Assembly (NCBI RefSeq): GCF_900166665.1
Contig: NZ_LT800494.1
Coordinates: 1,098,609-1,162,608, forward strand
DNA length: 64,000 nt
Origin: Cytobacillus gottheilii
GTDB taxonomy: Bacteria > Bacillota > Bacilli > Bacillales > Cytobacillaceae
Direction: 5' to 3'
Shown one piece after another: positions 27,041 through 36,609 of this stretch. Within the stretch, counting starts at the first letter, position 1. Every line of letters starts with the position of its first letter. The position numbers were made by a program, and so were the translations under genes. The notes beneath the pieces were generated by a model. The model worked only from the letters and a program-made list of their open reading frames with translations, did not search any database and was not told the origin of the DNA.

Positions 27041-28045
27041 ATGAATGGAAAACGCTGGGCAGCTATAGGGATTGCGGTATTTCTTTTTGGCTTTTCCGTC
27101 GTCAGCAACTTATTATTTGCTTTTAGAGATGCAGAGAGCTCGCTGGCAGAAATGCTCACTGCAACTTCAGAGCCTTTTGTTCCTGAAGTGATTGAGGAAG
27201 GCAATGCAATGAATAAAATTGCGGTCCTAAATTTAAATGGGACGATTCAGGATACAGGTGAAGCGGGCTCTTTATTGGGAGCAACAGGCTATAATCATCA
27301 ATCCTTTATGAAAAAGCTGGATTTTGTAAAAGAAGACAATAGTGTAGAGGGAATTATCCTTCGTGTGAATACACCAGGCGGCGGTGTGGTGGAAAGTGCA
27401 GAAATCCATGATAAGATCGTCGAAATCCAAGAAGAGACAGAAAAACCAGTATACATATCAATGGGATCAATGGCTGCTTCTGGCGGTTATTATATTTCTG
27501 CTCCTGCGGATAAGATCTTTGCCAGTGCAGAAACAATGACAGGTTCTCTTGGCGTTATTATGCAAGGCTATAATTTCTCAGGACTTGCAGAAAACCTCGG
27601 AGTTGATTTCGTCACAATCAAAAGCGGGGAATACAAGGATATTATGAGTTCCACGAGGGAAATGACGGAAGAGGAACGGAGCATACTGCAGGATATGATT
27701 GATAACTCCTATGATGGCTTTGTAAAGGTGATTGCGGAAGGCCGTGAGATGACTGAAGCAAAAGTCAGGGAGATTGCAGATGGAAGAATATATGATGGGC
27801 GGCAAGCGCTTGAGTTGAATTTGATTGATGGTTTTGGCTATCTTGATGATGTCATCCAGCAAATGGAAGACGATTATGATTTGGGCGGAGCTCAAGTTGT
27901 TCAATATACTGATAATGTAGGCTTTGGATCCTTGTTAAGCATGGGAGTACAAAAGTTTGCCGGTCCTGAAACAGAAATGGCGGGACTTGTTAATATGTTA
28001 TCGCATACTCACTCTCCACGCCTCATGTACTTATACGCGGAATAG
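27041..28045 (+). CDS. sppA: Signal peptide peptidase SppA (S49)
   Basis: Membrane-anchored serine protease of 334 aa that cuts up leftover signal peptides. One N-terminal membrane segment (residues 6-28) is followed by the catalytic domain. The nucleophile serine is in SMGSMAASGGYYISA and the general-base lysine in SGEYKDIMS. AAGGGAGG precedes the ATG. yteJ follows after 11 bases; in B. subtilis SppA and YteJ together protect against lantibiotics, with YteJ restraining SppA. Confidence 0.95.
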   Translation: MNGKRWAAIGIAVFLFGFSVVSNLLFAFRDAESSLAEMLTATSEPFVPEVIEEGNAMNKIAVLNLNGTIQDTGEAGSLLGATGYNHQSFMKKLDFVKEDNSVEGIILRVNTPGGGVVESAEIHDKIVEIQEETEKPVYISMGSMAASGGYYISAPADKIFASAETMTGSLGVIMQGYNFSGLAENLGVDFVTIKSGEYKDIMSSTREMTEEERSILQDMIDNSYDGFVKVIAEGREMTEAKVREIADGRIYDGRQALELNLIDGFGYLDDVIQQMEDDYDLGGAQVVQYTDNVGFGSLLSMGVQKFAGPETEMAGLVNMLSHTHSPRLMYLYAE

Positions 28046-28056
28046 GAGGTATTCTC

Positions 28057-28593
28057 ATGACTGACGATAAACGTTTGGATACAGAACTAGAAAAAACGGA
28101 AATTCATACTCAATCAGATGAGTATCCTCTAGTAGATGAGAGTGTGCATTCTTCTGCAATGGCCATTCAGCAGACAGAACATATTCGGTTTGCGGGGTTT
28201 TGGATGCGATTTTGGGCGTATTTAGCTGATATCATTGTAATCGGCAGTATTAATGGGCTTTTCATTAAACCGCTATTCAGAGTGCTGGATTTACCACTAT
28301 ATGAAACAGGTCTTTTTTCAATGATGACGATTGCAACAGCACTGACCTTTTATTTATATTTTGTCCTTATGACTAAATTTTTCGGTCAGACATTAGGCAA
28401 AATGATTTTTGGCTTAAAGGTTGTGCACCTGAATGGAGAAAAACTCTCATGGAATACGGTTCTATTTAGAGAATGGATCGGCCGTTTCATTTCTGGTTAT
28501 ATCATCGTATTATATGTCATTGTTGCTTTCCTGCCTAAAAAACAGGGTTTACATGATCTTTTCGTCGATACTTCAGTGGTTCATGAAAAATAA
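28057..28593 (+). CDS. yteJ: RDD-family membrane protein YteJ
   Basis: A 178-residue protein with an acidic, soluble N-terminus (about 40 residues) and an RDD domain with three or four membrane segments. The RDD features are FWMRFWAYLADIIVIG, QTLGKMIFGLKVVH and RFISGYIIVLY. It lies in an operon with sppA and is a reported partner and inhibitor of it in B. subtilis. Confidence 0.9.
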   Translation: MTDDKRLDTELEKTEIHTQSDEYPLVDESVHSSAMAIQQTEHIRFAGFWMRFWAYLADIIVIGSINGLFIKPLFRVLDLPLYETGLFSMMTIATALTFYLYFVLMTKFFGQTLGKMIFGLKVVHLNGEKLSWNTVLFREWIGRFISGYIIVLYVIVAFLPKKQGLHDLFVDTSVVHEK

Positions 28594-28600
28594 GATAACG

Positions 28601-28636
28601 AAAACCTGTTAGTTTATATCTAACAGGTTTATTTTT
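28601..28636 (+). terminator. sppA-yteJ terminator
   Basis: Stem AAACCTGTTAG / CTAACAGGTTT and a T-rich tail. Confidence 0.88.
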
Positions 28637-28670
28637 GCCCAAATTGGTCGATACTTGCGGCTGAAAGGCT

Positions 28671-29375
28671 GTGAATGAAGTGAAGTGGCTGCTGATTATT
28701 GCTGGTATTCTACTATTTCTCCTGCTCCTAATCATCTTTACAAAAGTAAAGGTGTATTTTCATTTGTATCATAATAAAGATCAAAACCATATTAAGCTTG
28801 AATTTAGAGCATGGTATGGATTAATTAAATATAAAATAGATATTCCCCTTGTTAAAATAGCAGAAAACTCACCAGCTGTTGTTGTGAAGGAAAAAACGGC
28901 TGCGGGTCCAAATGAGAACCAAACGAGTAAGGATACAAAGGAATACTCGGCCGATACACTGCTAGATAGTCTGCATGACACAAAAGAAATATTAAATCAT
29001 GTTGTTTCTTTATATAAAATCATTGAATCTTTTCTTAAGAAAATAACGATTAAGACCTTATCCTGGCATACGTTAGTTGGTGTTGGCGATGCAGCCATGA
29101 CGGGTATGATAACGGGAGCCTTTTGGACAGTTAAAGGAAGTTTAATGGGATTTATCAGTCATTATTTTCGTCTAAAGGCAACTCCGGATATAACCATTAC
29201 CCCTCAATTTCAATTTGCTGTATCTCAAACGGCACTATCATGTATGTTTCATTTTCGGATCGGGCATGCTATGGTGGCAGGAATTAAACTGATCAAATAT
29301 TGGAAGGGCGGTATGGCAGACTTTCGAACCAAGCCATTATCTGTCTTATCTGATGATAAAACCAATACTGTTTAG
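28671..29375 (+). CDS. ytfI: DUF2953 protein YtfI
   Basis: A 234-residue protein with one N-terminal membrane segment (about residues 6-24) and a DUF2953 domain (FHLYHNKDQNHIKLEFRAWYGLIKYKIDIP). Function unknown. It directly precedes ytfJ, a sporulation gene, with a 16-base gap, so they form an operon and a sporulation role is likely by association. GTG 28671 and GTG 28680 are both possible starts; AAAGG is close to the first and far from the second. Confidence 0.85.
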   Translation: MNEVKWLLIIAGILLFLLLLIIFTKVKVYFHLYHNKDQNHIKLEFRAWYGLIKYKIDIPLVKIAENSPAVVVKEKTAAGPNENQTSKDTKEYSADTLLDSLHDTKEILNHVVSLYKIIESFLKKITIKTLSWHTLVGVGDAAMTGMITGAFWTVKGSLMGFISHYFRLKATPDITITPQFQFAVSQTALSCMFHFRIGHAMVAGIKLIKYWKGGMADFRTKPLSVLSDDKTNTV

Positions 29376-29391
29376 TTAGGAGGCGCAGTAA

Positions 29392-29883
29392 ATGTCTGAA
29401 CATCCAATTCAAGGCTTGATGACTACTGCAATGGAAAATCTTAAGGAAATGATTGATGTAAACACCATCATTGGTGACCCGGTAGAAACACCGGATGGCA
29501 GTGTTATTTTAACTGTATCAAAAGTAGGGTTTGGTTTTGCGGCCGGCGGAAGTGAATTTAAACTTGAAGATAAGAGCGGCGGCCAAGGAGAAACAAAAAC
29601 GCATCCTTTTGGCGGAGGTAGCGGTGGCGGTGTATCAATTACGCCAATTGCTTTCTTGATTGTAAATTCGCATGAAGTGAAAATGGTTCATCTCGATGAA
29701 AGTACTCACTTATACGAGAAAATTATTGACCTTGCACCTCAAGCTGTTGAAAAAATTCAGCAAATGTTTAATAAAAAGGATTCCCAGAATCAATCTGGCG
29801 GAGGTCAGCAAAACCAAAGTCAAAATCAAAGCCAAAATCAAAATCCAGGTTATAATGGACCAAAAGAAGATTTACAATTTTAG
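29392..29883 (+). CDS. ytfJ: Spore protein YtfJ (GerW family)
   Basis: A 163-residue member of the GerW family, needed in B. subtilis sporulation and germination. The conserved core runs from HPIQGLMTTAMENLKEMIDVNTIIG through GFGFAAGGSEF, a glycine loop GGGSGGGVSITPIAFL, and IDLAPQ. The last 35 residues are a low-complexity Gln/Asn tract coded by repeated CAAAATCAAAG-like units. TTAGGAGGCG precedes the ATG. Confidence 0.93.
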   Translation: MSEHPIQGLMTTAMENLKEMIDVNTIIGDPVETPDGSVILTVSKVGFGFAAGGSEFKLEDKSGGQGETKTHPFGGGSGGGVSITPIAFLIVNSHEVKMVHLDESTHLYEKIIDLAPQAVEKIQQMFNKKDSQNQSGGGQQNQSQNQSQNQNPGYNGPKEDLQF

Positions 29884-29886
29884 TAT

Positions 29887-29930
29887 AAAAAAAAGAGTTA
29901 ACTTCATGATTTTCGAAGTTAGCTTTTTTA
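29887..29930 (+). terminator. ytfIJ terminator
   Basis: Stem AAAAGAGTTAACTTC / GAAGTTAGCTTTTTT just after the ytfJ stop. Confidence 0.75.
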
Positions 29931-29974
29931 ATGGCCAGCAGGCACGTTTTTTATTGAAATAAGAACCTTTTTCT

Positions 29975-30003
29975 TTGCAAAACCGCAGCCGAAAAGCTAT
30001 GAT
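29975..30003 (+). promoter_or_regulatory. SigA promoter of tpx
   Basis: TTGCAA (29975-29980), 17-base spacer, TATGAT (29998-30003). Confidence 0.7.
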
Positions 30004-30039
30004 TTACACTGTACATAATACGAAAGGGAGGATTTTTTT

Positions 30040-30540
30040 ATGGCTTCTATTACATTTAAAGGCGGTCCTGTTACACTGTTAGGCCAAGAGGTTAAGGTGG
30101 GAGACAAGGCACCTGAGTTTACAGTGCTTGCCAATGATTTATCTCCTGTGACACTTGCAGATTCTAAAGGGCAGGTTAGATTAATTAGTGTAGTTCCATC
30201 CATTGACACTGGTGTATGCGATGCACAAACGCGCCGTTTCAACGAAGCAGCTGCAGAATTAGGCAATGTGAAAGTATTGACAGTTAGTGTTGATCTTCCA
30301 TTTGCACAGAAGCGCTGGTGTGCAGCAGCAGGCATTGAACAAGTACAAACGCTATCTGATCATCGCGACCTTTCATTTGGGGAAGCGTTTGGAGTAGCCA
30401 TTAAAGAACTCCGTCTTTTAGCAAGAGCGGTATTTGTTGTAGATTCTAATGACGAAGTGACATATGTTGAATATGTAAGCGAAGCAACAGATCACCCTGA
30501 CTACGATGCTGCAATTGAAGCGGCAAAAGCAGCAAAATAA
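30040..30540 (+). CDS. tpx: Thiol peroxidase
   Basis: Atypical two-cysteine peroxiredoxin (166 aa) that reduces peroxides with thioredoxin. The peroxidatic cysteine is in [15 protein letters not shown] and the resolving cysteine in [21 protein letters not shown] precedes the ATG. It is a single-gene unit with its own promoter and terminator. Confidence 0.97.
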   Translation: MASITFKGGPVTLLGQEVKVGDKAPEFTVLANDLSPVTLADSKGQVRLISVVPSIDTGVCDAQTRRFNEAAAELGNVKVLTVSVDLPFAQKRWCAAAGIEQVQTLSDHRDLSFGEAFGVAIKELRLLARAVFVVDSNDEVTYVEYVSEATDHPDYDAAIEAAKAAK

Positions 30541-30547
30541 GATAGCC

Positions 30548-30573
30548 AGCCCCGTGTTTATGCGGGGTTTTTT
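30548..30573 (+). terminator. tpx terminator
   Basis: Stem CCCCGTG / TGCGGGG with TTTTTT. Confidence 0.88.
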
Positions 30574-30703
30574 ATTGCTTTATGAGAGTATTGTCCTCTT
30601 GAAAAGTAAGTGAATGATTGAAAATTACAAGATTACGTTTAACTTGTGATAATATAGCTACATTCTGTATAGTGAGGATTTTTTAAGAACGGGGGAAAGA
30701 TGA

Positions 30704-31690
30704 TTGAACAAATTAGCACCGGTGGAAGAATTATTTACTGTTTTTAATGAGACAGCCACCGTTATTCAAGAGGAAGTAGATTGTACATTTTTAGAGGCAC
30801 TTGCTGAAACAGGGGAAAATCTGTTTCATGGAAGCATACTGCAAGAGGATCTGAGTGAGCTTGGTATGAAAAGGATACGCAAAAGCTATGATTCTATCCA
30901 GCTTGAACGCTTCAGCTCTGAAGAAATAAGGAAATCGTTTCAGCTAGCCATTTTAAAAGGTATGAAACAAAATATTCAGCAGAATCATCAAATGACACCA
31001 GATTCCATCGGGATGTTTATGGGTTATTTAGCTGATAAGTTTTTAAGCGGAAAAGAACTTCATCTTCTTGATCCAGCTGTTGGGACAGGGAATTTATTAA
31101 CAACTGTTATCAACCATATGCATAATCGTACAATCGATGCAACAGGTGTAGAAATTGATGACATCTTAATTAAGCTTGCTTATATTAATGCAAATTTACA
31201 GCAGCATCCAATTCAATTTTTCAACCAAGATGCGCTGGAGCCTTTATTCACAGAGCTTGCTGATGCTGTAGTTTGTGATTTGCCAGTAGGCTATTATCCG
31301 AATGATGTAAGAGCTGCTGAATATAAGCTAAAAGCGGATGAAGGGCATGCATATGCACATCATCTCTTTATTGAACAGAGTGTGAACCATGTGAAAGAGG
31401 GCGGCTATTTATTTATGCTCGTACCAAACGGTCTTTTTGAAAGTCAGCAGGCAGGAAAGCTTCACAATTATTTGAAGGAGCATGCGATCATACAAGGGCT
31501 CTTTCAGCTGCCGTTAACACTATTCAAAAATGAACAAGCTGCTAAAAGCATCTTAATTCTGCAAAAGAAGGGTGAAGGAGTAAAGCCTCCGAAAGAGGCA
31601 TTACTTGTCAATCTGCCTAGCCTATCAAAAGCGCAAGCGGTTGACCGCATCCTTACACAAGTGAACGAATGGATCAAAGAGAATAAGTAG
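30704..31690 (+). CDS. ytxK: SAM-dependent methyltransferase-like protein YtxK
   Basis: A 328-residue protein related to N6-adenine DNA methyltransferases. SAM motif I is LLDPAVGTGNLLTT and the catalytic-motif position reads CDLPVGYYPND, in place of the NPPY of active N6-adenine enzymes. There is no target-recognition domain or restriction partner, so it is probably not a restriction-modification enzyme. The TTG start at 30704 follows GGGGGA. It precedes ackA, as in B. subtilis, but is separated by a terminator. Confidence 0.9.
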   Translation: MNKLAPVEELFTVFNETATVIQEEVDCTFLEALAETGENLFHGSILQEDLSELGMKRIRKSYDSIQLERFSSEEIRKSFQLAILKGMKQNIQQNHQMTPDSIGMFMGYLADKFLSGKELHLLDPAVGTGNLLTTVINHMHNRTIDATGVEIDDILIKLAYINANLQQHPIQFFNQDALEPLFTELADAVVCDLPVGYYPNDVRAAEYKLKADEGHAYAHHLFIEQSVNHVKEGGYLFMLVPNGLFESQQAGKLHNYLKEHAIIQGLFQLPLTLFKNEQAAKSILILQKKGEGVKPPKEALLVNLPSLSKAQAVDRILTQVNEWIKENK

Positions 31691-31692
31691 AT

Positions 31693-31719
31693 AAAAGCCG
31701 GGAATTTCCCGGCTTTTTC
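31693..31719 (+). terminator. ytxK terminator
   Basis: Perfect stem AAAAGCCGGGAA / TTCCCGGCTTTT, then T. Confidence 0.92.
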
Positions 31720-31831
31720 TTATGTTTAAATAGTGTTAACCTCTCATAAAGGGGAATTATAATAGAGAATATTCTGTGCATTAATTTAAACTCAATTTCT
31801 AATAATTATCAGAATAAAATTACTTTTGTTA

Positions 31832-31845
31832 TGAAAACGATAACA
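31832..31845. promoter_or_regulatory. Activating cre site (CcpA) upstream of ackA
   Basis: TGAAAACGATAACA fits the cre consensus at every fixed position. It lies just upstream of the -35, the place where CcpA activates ackA in B. subtilis. Confidence 0.8.
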
Positions 31846-31858
31846 ATTTGTACTTGTC

Positions 31859-31887
31859 TTGAAAAATACGGAAAGCAATGATTAAAT
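31859..31887 (+). promoter_or_regulatory. SigA promoter of ackA
   Basis: TTGAAA (31859-31864), 17-base spacer, TTAAAT (31882-31887); the cre site ends 14 bases upstream. Confidence 0.6.
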
Positions 31888-31968
31888 GAGAAATTGAGAG
31901 ATATAAATGATCAGCGTTGAGCAGACTATATTTGTATGTAAACGCAGTTTATAAAAGGAGCGGACAAA

Positions 31969-33156
31969 ATGGCAAAAATTATTGCAATTAATGCCGGCAG
32001 TTCATCATTGAAATTTCAATTGTTTGAAATGCCTAATGAAGAAGTTATTACAAAAGGTTTAATTGAGAGAATTGGCTTAGATAATGCGGTATTCAACATT
32101 ACGGTAAATGGTGAAAAGGTAAAAGAAGTAACAGATATTCCAGATCACGAAGTGGCTGTAAAAATTCTTCTTGATAAACTAACTTCACTAGGAATCATTC
32201 AGTCATTAGACGAAATCGAAGGAATTGGCCACCGCGTAGTGCATGGCGGAGAAGAATTCCCAGATTCAGCTTTAATTACTGAAGAGGTTCTTGCTAAAAT
32301 TAGCGATCTTTCAGAGCTTGCACCTTTACATAATCCTGCAAATATCACAGGAATTAAAGCGTTCCAGCAAGTTCTTCCAAATGTACCGGCTGTAGCTGTT
32401 TTTGATACAGCATTCCACCAGACAATGCCCGAAGCTTCATTTTTATACAGCTTGCCATATGATTACTACACAGAGTATGGAATCCGTAAATATGGTTTCC
32501 ACGGTACTTCACATAAATATGTATCAGAACGTGCAGCGGAAATGCTTGGACGTCCGATTGAACAGCTTCGCCTTATTTCCTGCCACTTAGGAAATGGAGC
32601 AAGTATCGCAGCTATTGAAGGCGGTAAATCAATCGATACTTCAATGGGCTTTACACCTCTTGCAGGGGTGACAATGGGAACAAGATCCGGTAACATCGAT
32701 CCTGCGTTAATTCCATTCATCATGGAAAAAACAGAAAAAACAGCTGAAGAAGTACTTGATGTTTTAAATAAAAAGAGTGGTATGCTTGGCGTTTCCGGTT
32801 TCTCAAGCGACCTTCGTGATATCGAAGTTCAAGCTTCAGAAGGAAATGAAAGAGCTGAGCTTGCTCTGCAAGTTTTTGCAGACAGAATCCATAAATATAT
32901 CGGTTCATACGCTGCAAGAATGTATGGCGTAGATGCGATCATTTTCACAGCTGGAATTGGTGAAAACAGTGACGTCATTCGTGAACGAGTTCTTCAAGGA
33001 CTTGAGTTCATGGGTGTATACTTTGATCCTGCACTTAACCAAGTACGAGGCAAGGAAGCATTTATCAGCTATCCGCATTCACCTGTAAAAGTCATGGTCA
33101 TTCCAACTGATGAAGAAGTTATGATTGCACGTGATGTTGTAAGATTAGCACAGTAA
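31969..33156 (+). CDS. ackA: Acetate kinase
   Basis: Converts acetyl phosphate and ADP to acetate and ATP in overflow metabolism; 395 aa. The N-terminal signature is [38 protein letters not shown] and FTAGIGENS are conserved active-site stretches of the ASKHA fold. AAAGGAG precedes the ATG. The cre site upstream implies CcpA activation in glucose, which sends excess carbon to acetate. Confidence 0.98.
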   Translation: MAKIIAINAGSSSLKFQLFEMPNEEVITKGLIERIGLDNAVFNITVNGEKVKEVTDIPDHEVAVKILLDKLTSLGIIQSLDEIEGIGHRVVHGGEEFPDSALITEEVLAKISDLSELAPLHNPANITGIKAFQQVLPNVPAVAVFDTAFHQTMPEASFLYSLPYDYYTEYGIRKYGFHGTSHKYVSERAAEMLGRPIEQLRLISCHLGNGASIAAIEGGKSIDTSMGFTPLAGVTMGTRSGNIDPALIPFIMEKTEKTAEEVLDVLNKKSGMLGVSGFSSDLRDIEVQASEGNERAELALQVFADRIHKYIGSYAARMYGVDAIIFTAGIGENSDVIRERVLQGLEFMGVYFDPALNQVRGKEAFISYPHSPVKVMVIPTDEEVMIARDVVRLAQ

Positions 33157-33171
33157 TAAATTACATTAAGG

Positions 33172-33213
33172 GGAATCCATCCAGTCAAAATTGACCGGAT
33201 GGATTCCTTTTTT
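33172..33213 (+). terminator. ackA terminator
   Basis: Long stem GGAATCCATCC / GGATGGATTCC with inner GTCAA/TTGAC and six T. Confidence 0.93.
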
Positions 33214-33317
33214 GCTTTTATTGATCTTTCGTTCCTACAGCCGGAAAAGAATTCTGTCATCACGCTATGCTATACTGGAAGTAACAGAAGAAATTATTGG
33301 ATTCGGAGGGATGTTTA

Positions 33318-34151
33318 ATGGCATTGACAGCCAGCGAGCAAAGAGTACTAAGCTCAATTCAAGAATGGGAAGAGAAGTTGTATAGTTACGAACCAAATGA
33401 TTTTATGCTGACATATGATAAGTATTTGGAGCGTTCATTCTCTATGCTGCCGGAAGAAATACAGCGGCAATTTTTTGCTTCATTAGATAATTGGCTATTT
33501 CACTTACATGCACTGATTCAAGGATCACAGCTGCAGATGGACGCAAAAGAGCGCATTTTAAATGCAGGCAGGATTTATAATCCTAATATTGAAAAAGTAG
33601 AGGATTTACGTTTACTGACCATCGACCAGCTTCAATACATAGCACAGCAGCAAATTTCAAGGCATCGAATGTATTCACTTGCACAAGGTGGTCTTACTGG
33701 TACAGGCAGTGCGATTATGCTGGGGTCCGATCTGCCTGCAATGGCTGTCATTAATTTAAGATCTGTACAATTAATTGCGATGACATATGGTTTTGAGGTG
33801 AATACACCATATGAAATGATGAATTCCTTAAAGGTTTTTCACTCTGCTCTTCTTCCAGCAAGGCTGCAGCCTGCTATATGGGAAGAATTAAAAGCGGATT
33901 TGAAAAGTGAAGAAGAGCGCTACTTTTACGAAGGGAACGAAGACTTGACGGATATTTCTTGGATAAACCAGCCAATTCAGCAAATTCTAAAAGGTTTGTT
34001 AATTCTCCTTCTCAAAAAGAAATCAATCCAAGGAATTCCTTTTGCGAGCATGGCGATTGGAGCAGGAGCGAACTATCGGTTAACGTCCAAGGTGACAGAT
34101 TTTGCGCATAAATATTATCAGCTTAAATATTTGAATGGGAAAGGTGAATAA
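33318..34151 (+). CDS. EcsC-family protein
   Basis: A 277-residue protein of the EcsC family, named from the gene after the EcsAB transporter; function unknown. Family-like stretches are a glycine-rich hydrophobic segment LAQGGLTGTGSAIMLGSDLPAMAVINLRSVQLIAMTYGF (shown by its ends: LAQGG to MTYGF) and IPFASMAIGAGANYRLT. ATG 33318 follows GGAGGG; the longer frame to 33297 is not needed. The stop is 2 bases from the moaB start, so the two are probably co-transcribed. Confidence 0.85.
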   Translation: MALTASEQRVLSSIQEWEEKLYSYEPNDFMLTYDKYLERSFSMLPEEIQRQFFASLDNWLFHLHALIQGSQLQMDAKERILNAGRIYNPNIEKVEDLRLLTIDQLQYIAQQQISRHRMYSLAQGGLTGTGSAIMLGSDLPAMAVINLRSVQLIAMTYGFEVNTPYEMMNSLKVFHSALLPARLQPAIWEELKADLKSEEERYFYEGNEDLTDISWINQPIQQILKGLLILLLKKKSIQGIPFASMAIGAGANYRLTSKVTDFAHKYYQLKYLNGKGE

Positions 34152-34153
34152 TC

Positions 34154-34666
34154 GTGAGCCAGCTCGAGCATAAAATGGAAGCACCAAAGTTAGTGAAATG
34201 TAAGGTGATAACGGTTAGTGATACACGAACAAAGGAGACAGATAAAAGCGGTCAGCTTATGAATGAGCTTCTAAAAGATCATGGCCATATTATTGTGGAC
34301 TATGTCATTGTAAAAGATGATGCAGATTCTATTGTTGAAGAGGTGCAAAAAGGCTGTAAATCACCTGATATTGATGTGATCTTAACGAATGGCGGGACGG
34401 GAATCGCCAAAAGAGATGTGACTATTGAGGCCATCTCTGCTTTGTATGAAAAAGAAATATCAGGATTTGGCGAGCTTTTTCGTTTGCTCAGTTATCAGGA
34501 GGATATCGGTTCAGCTGCCATCCTTTCGCGTGCTTCTGCTGGAGTTTTTCAAAATAAAGCCGTTTTCTCAACACCTGGCTCAACTGGCGCAGTAAAACTG
34601 GCCATGATCAAACTCATTCTGCCTGAATTGGGCCATGTAGTACGCGAGCTGAAAAAGGATTTATAG
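34154..34666 (+). CDS. moaB: Molybdenum cofactor biosynthesis protein MoaB
   Basis: MogA/MoaB fold protein of 170 aa for molybdopterin maturation. TVSDTRTKETDKSG and LTNGGTGIAKRDVTIEAI carry the family motifs. The GTG start lies 2 bases after the previous stop, with AAAGGTGA inside the end of that gene. No other molybdenum-cofactor genes are seen in this window. Repeats and element copy 2 follow. Confidence 0.93.
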   Translation: MSQLEHKMEAPKLVKCKVITVSDTRTKETDKSGQLMNELLKDHGHIIVDYVIVKDDADSIVEEVQKGCKSPDIDVILTNGGTGIAKRDVTIEAISALYEKEISGFGELFRLLSYQEDIGSAAILSRASAGVFQNKAVFSTPGSTGAVKLAMIKLILPELGHVVRELKKDL

Positions 34667-34686
34667 AGGAAAAGGCCAGATATAAA

Positions 34687-34821
34687 AATAAGCGGAGCTT
34701 TTCCGCTTGTATGTAAAATAGAGCTTAATTCGTGTTAAATAAGGGGAATTCTTCCGATTATGAACTGCAAAATCCTCTATTTTCCCGTTTTATCAGAGAA
34801 TAGCCGGAATTTCTCCTTCTG
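34687..34821. repeat. Three short palindromic repeats of the TCCGSTTATT family
   Basis: Units at 34687-34710, 34737-34761 and 34798-34821, related to the four at 7990-8176. They lie between moaB and element copy 2 in non-coding DNA. Confidence 0.65.
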
Positions 34822-34917
34822 TTTTTGCTGATTTTTCTGCTTCTTCACGAATAAGAGAAATTTCTTCGGTTATGATCTCACTCGCTTTTTGCTTCAAATC
34901 AACTTCTACACGTTAAT

Positions 34918-35213
34918 AAGAGGCTCGGACTTAAGTATACAGTTTAGCTATATTTCCGAATGATTGGGTTTTAATATCCAAACATTCGGTTTTTTTATGT
35001 GGAATTTTAAACATGAGTGAAATGGAGCGGAGGACCCTCGACTCCTGTTTGAAAGGCAAGGGTGAGCACCCGCACGAACGATAAAGATGAGGAGGCTCGG
35101 GCTTCCTCCACAAGGAAAGCGGGGGTCCACAGCGCAATTGGACGGGAATAGATGTGATCGTCTTATTATTTGTATGTTGGAATGAACATTTTATGTTTTC
35201 TCCCACTCTCTTT
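34918..35213 (+). repeat. Dispersed element, copy 2 (diverged)
   Basis: Starts AAGAGGCTCGGACTTAAGT and ends TTTTCTCCCACTCTCTTTC. It keeps the terminator hairpin (CCGAATGATTGGG... CCAAACATTCGG plus T-run, 34958-34998) and the core arms GGACCCTCG and CGGGGGTCC, but much of the core has changed. It lies 3' of moaB, in the same direction. Small frames across it (34931-35206 and 34948-35130) are spurious. Confidence 0.82.
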
Positions 35214-35340
35214 CAAATATCCAAGTATTCCATTCCAAGTTATCGTTGAATATATATATACAGAATATTTAATTTTTATACAATTGAGTGAATTTGTATT
35301 GATTTTTATAAGAAAGGTTGATAAAGTAGTAGAATAATAA

Positions 35341-35355
35341 ATGAATAAAAATATA
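35341..35355. promoter_or_regulatory. Possible ARG box upstream of argG
   Basis: ATGAATAAAAATATA resembles the B. subtilis AhrC/ArgR box (ATGAATAAAAATKCA) with two differences, 46 bases before the argG start. A second AT-rich near-match follows at 35361-35375. Confidence 0.5.
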
Positions 35356-35400
35356 TTAATATGTATATTTATACGAACAGATCGAAAGGGGATTAAAACG

Positions 35401-36609
35401 ATGACAAACCCAAAAATAGTTCTTGCCTATTCAGGCGGTTTAGATACTTCTGTAGCAATTAAATGGCTTGGTGATCAAGGATATTCAGTAGTTGCATGCT
35501 GTTTGGATGTTGGGGAAGGGAAAGATTTAGATTTTATTAAAGAGAAGGCACTTAAGGTGGGAGCTGTATCTTCATATGTAATTGATGCAAAAGAAGAATT
35601 TGCAAATGAATTTGCATTAGTGGCACTTAAAGCCCACGCTCTTTATGAAAATAAATATCCGCTTGTATCAGCATTATCAAGACCTTTAATCGCTAAAAAG
35701 CTAGTAGAGGTAGCTGAAAAAGAAGGTGCTGTAGCAGTCGCACATGGATGTACTGGAAAAGGAAATGACCAAGTTCGTTTTGAAGTAGCTATTCAAGCAT
35801 TAAATCCGGACTTAAAAGTACTTGCTCCAGTTCGTGAATGGAAGTGGTCGCGTGAAGAAGAAATTGAGTATGCAAAACAAAAAAATATTCCAATTCCAAT
35901 TAATTTAGATTCCCCTTATTCAATTGATCAAAATCTATGGGGCAGAAGCAATGAGTGCGGAATTTTAGAAAATCCATGGGCAGCTCCTCCCGAAGATGCA
36001 TATGAGCTTACGTCCAGTTTGGAGAATGCTCCTGATCAAGCTGATATTGTTGAGATCGATTTTGAAAAAGGAGTGCCTGTTAGTTTAAACGGTAAAAAAT
36101 ATCCACTATCTGAGCTTATTTCAGAATTGAACTACTTAGCTGGAAAACATGGTGTAGGCCGGATTGATCATGTTGAAAATCGTCTTGTAGGCATTAAGTC
36201 ACGTGAAGTTTATGAGTGTCCTGGTGCTATGACGTTAATTAAAGCGCATAAAGAGCTTGAAGATTTAACACTCGTAAAAGAGGTTGCTCATTTTAAACCT
36301 GTGATTGAAAAGAAAATTGCTGAATTAATTTATGAAGGATTATGGTTTTCACAGTTAAAGAATGCACTCCTTGCATTTCTTGAGGAAACACAAACCTATG
36401 TGACTGGAACGGTAAGAGTAAAGCTCTTTAAGGGGCATGCAATCATTGAAGGAAGAAAGTCTCCGTATTCTCTATACGATGAGAAGCTTGCAACCTATAC
36501 ATCCGATGATGAATTTGACCACAATGCAGCTGTCGGCTTCATTCAGCTTTGGGGGCTTCCGACAAAAGTACAAAGCATCGTTCAAAAAGAGAAGAAGGTG
36601 ACAGTGTGA
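35401..36609 (+). CDS. argG: Argininosuccinate synthase
   Basis: Joins citrulline and aspartate using ATP in arginine synthesis; 402 aa. The PP-loop is [16 protein letters not shown]; the citrulline/aspartate sites include [13 protein letters not shown] and the [10 protein letters not shown] stretch. ATG 35401 follows AAAGGGG; the upstream frame to 35341 is AT-rich leader. argH overlaps the stop, so argGH form one transcript. Confidence 0.98.
   Translation: MTNPKIVLAYSGGLDTSVAIKWLGDQGYSVVACCLDVGEGKDLDFIKEKALKVGAVSSYVIDAKEEFANEFALVALKAHALYENKYPLVSALSRPLIAKKLVEVAEKEGAVAVAHGCTGKGNDQVRFEVAIQALNPDLKVLAPVREWKWSREEEIEYAKQKNIPIPINLDSPYSIDQNLWGRSNECGILENPWAAPPEDAYELTSSLENAPDQADIVEIDFEKGVPVSLNGKKYPLSELISELNYLAGKHGVGRIDHVENRLVGIKSREVYECPGAMTLIKAHKELEDLTLVKEVAHFKPVIEKKIAELIYEGLWFSQLKNALLAFLEETQTYVTGTVRVKLFKGHAIIEGRKSPYSLYDEKLATYTSDDEFDHNAAVGFIQLWGLPTKVQSIVQKEKKVTV

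Noticed and set aside
30704..31690. ytxK as a restriction-modification methyltransferase
   Set aside because: It has a SAM fold, but the catalytic motif is DLPVGYYP and not NPPY, and there is no restriction or specificity gene nearby. It is a conserved housekeeping gene of bacilli.
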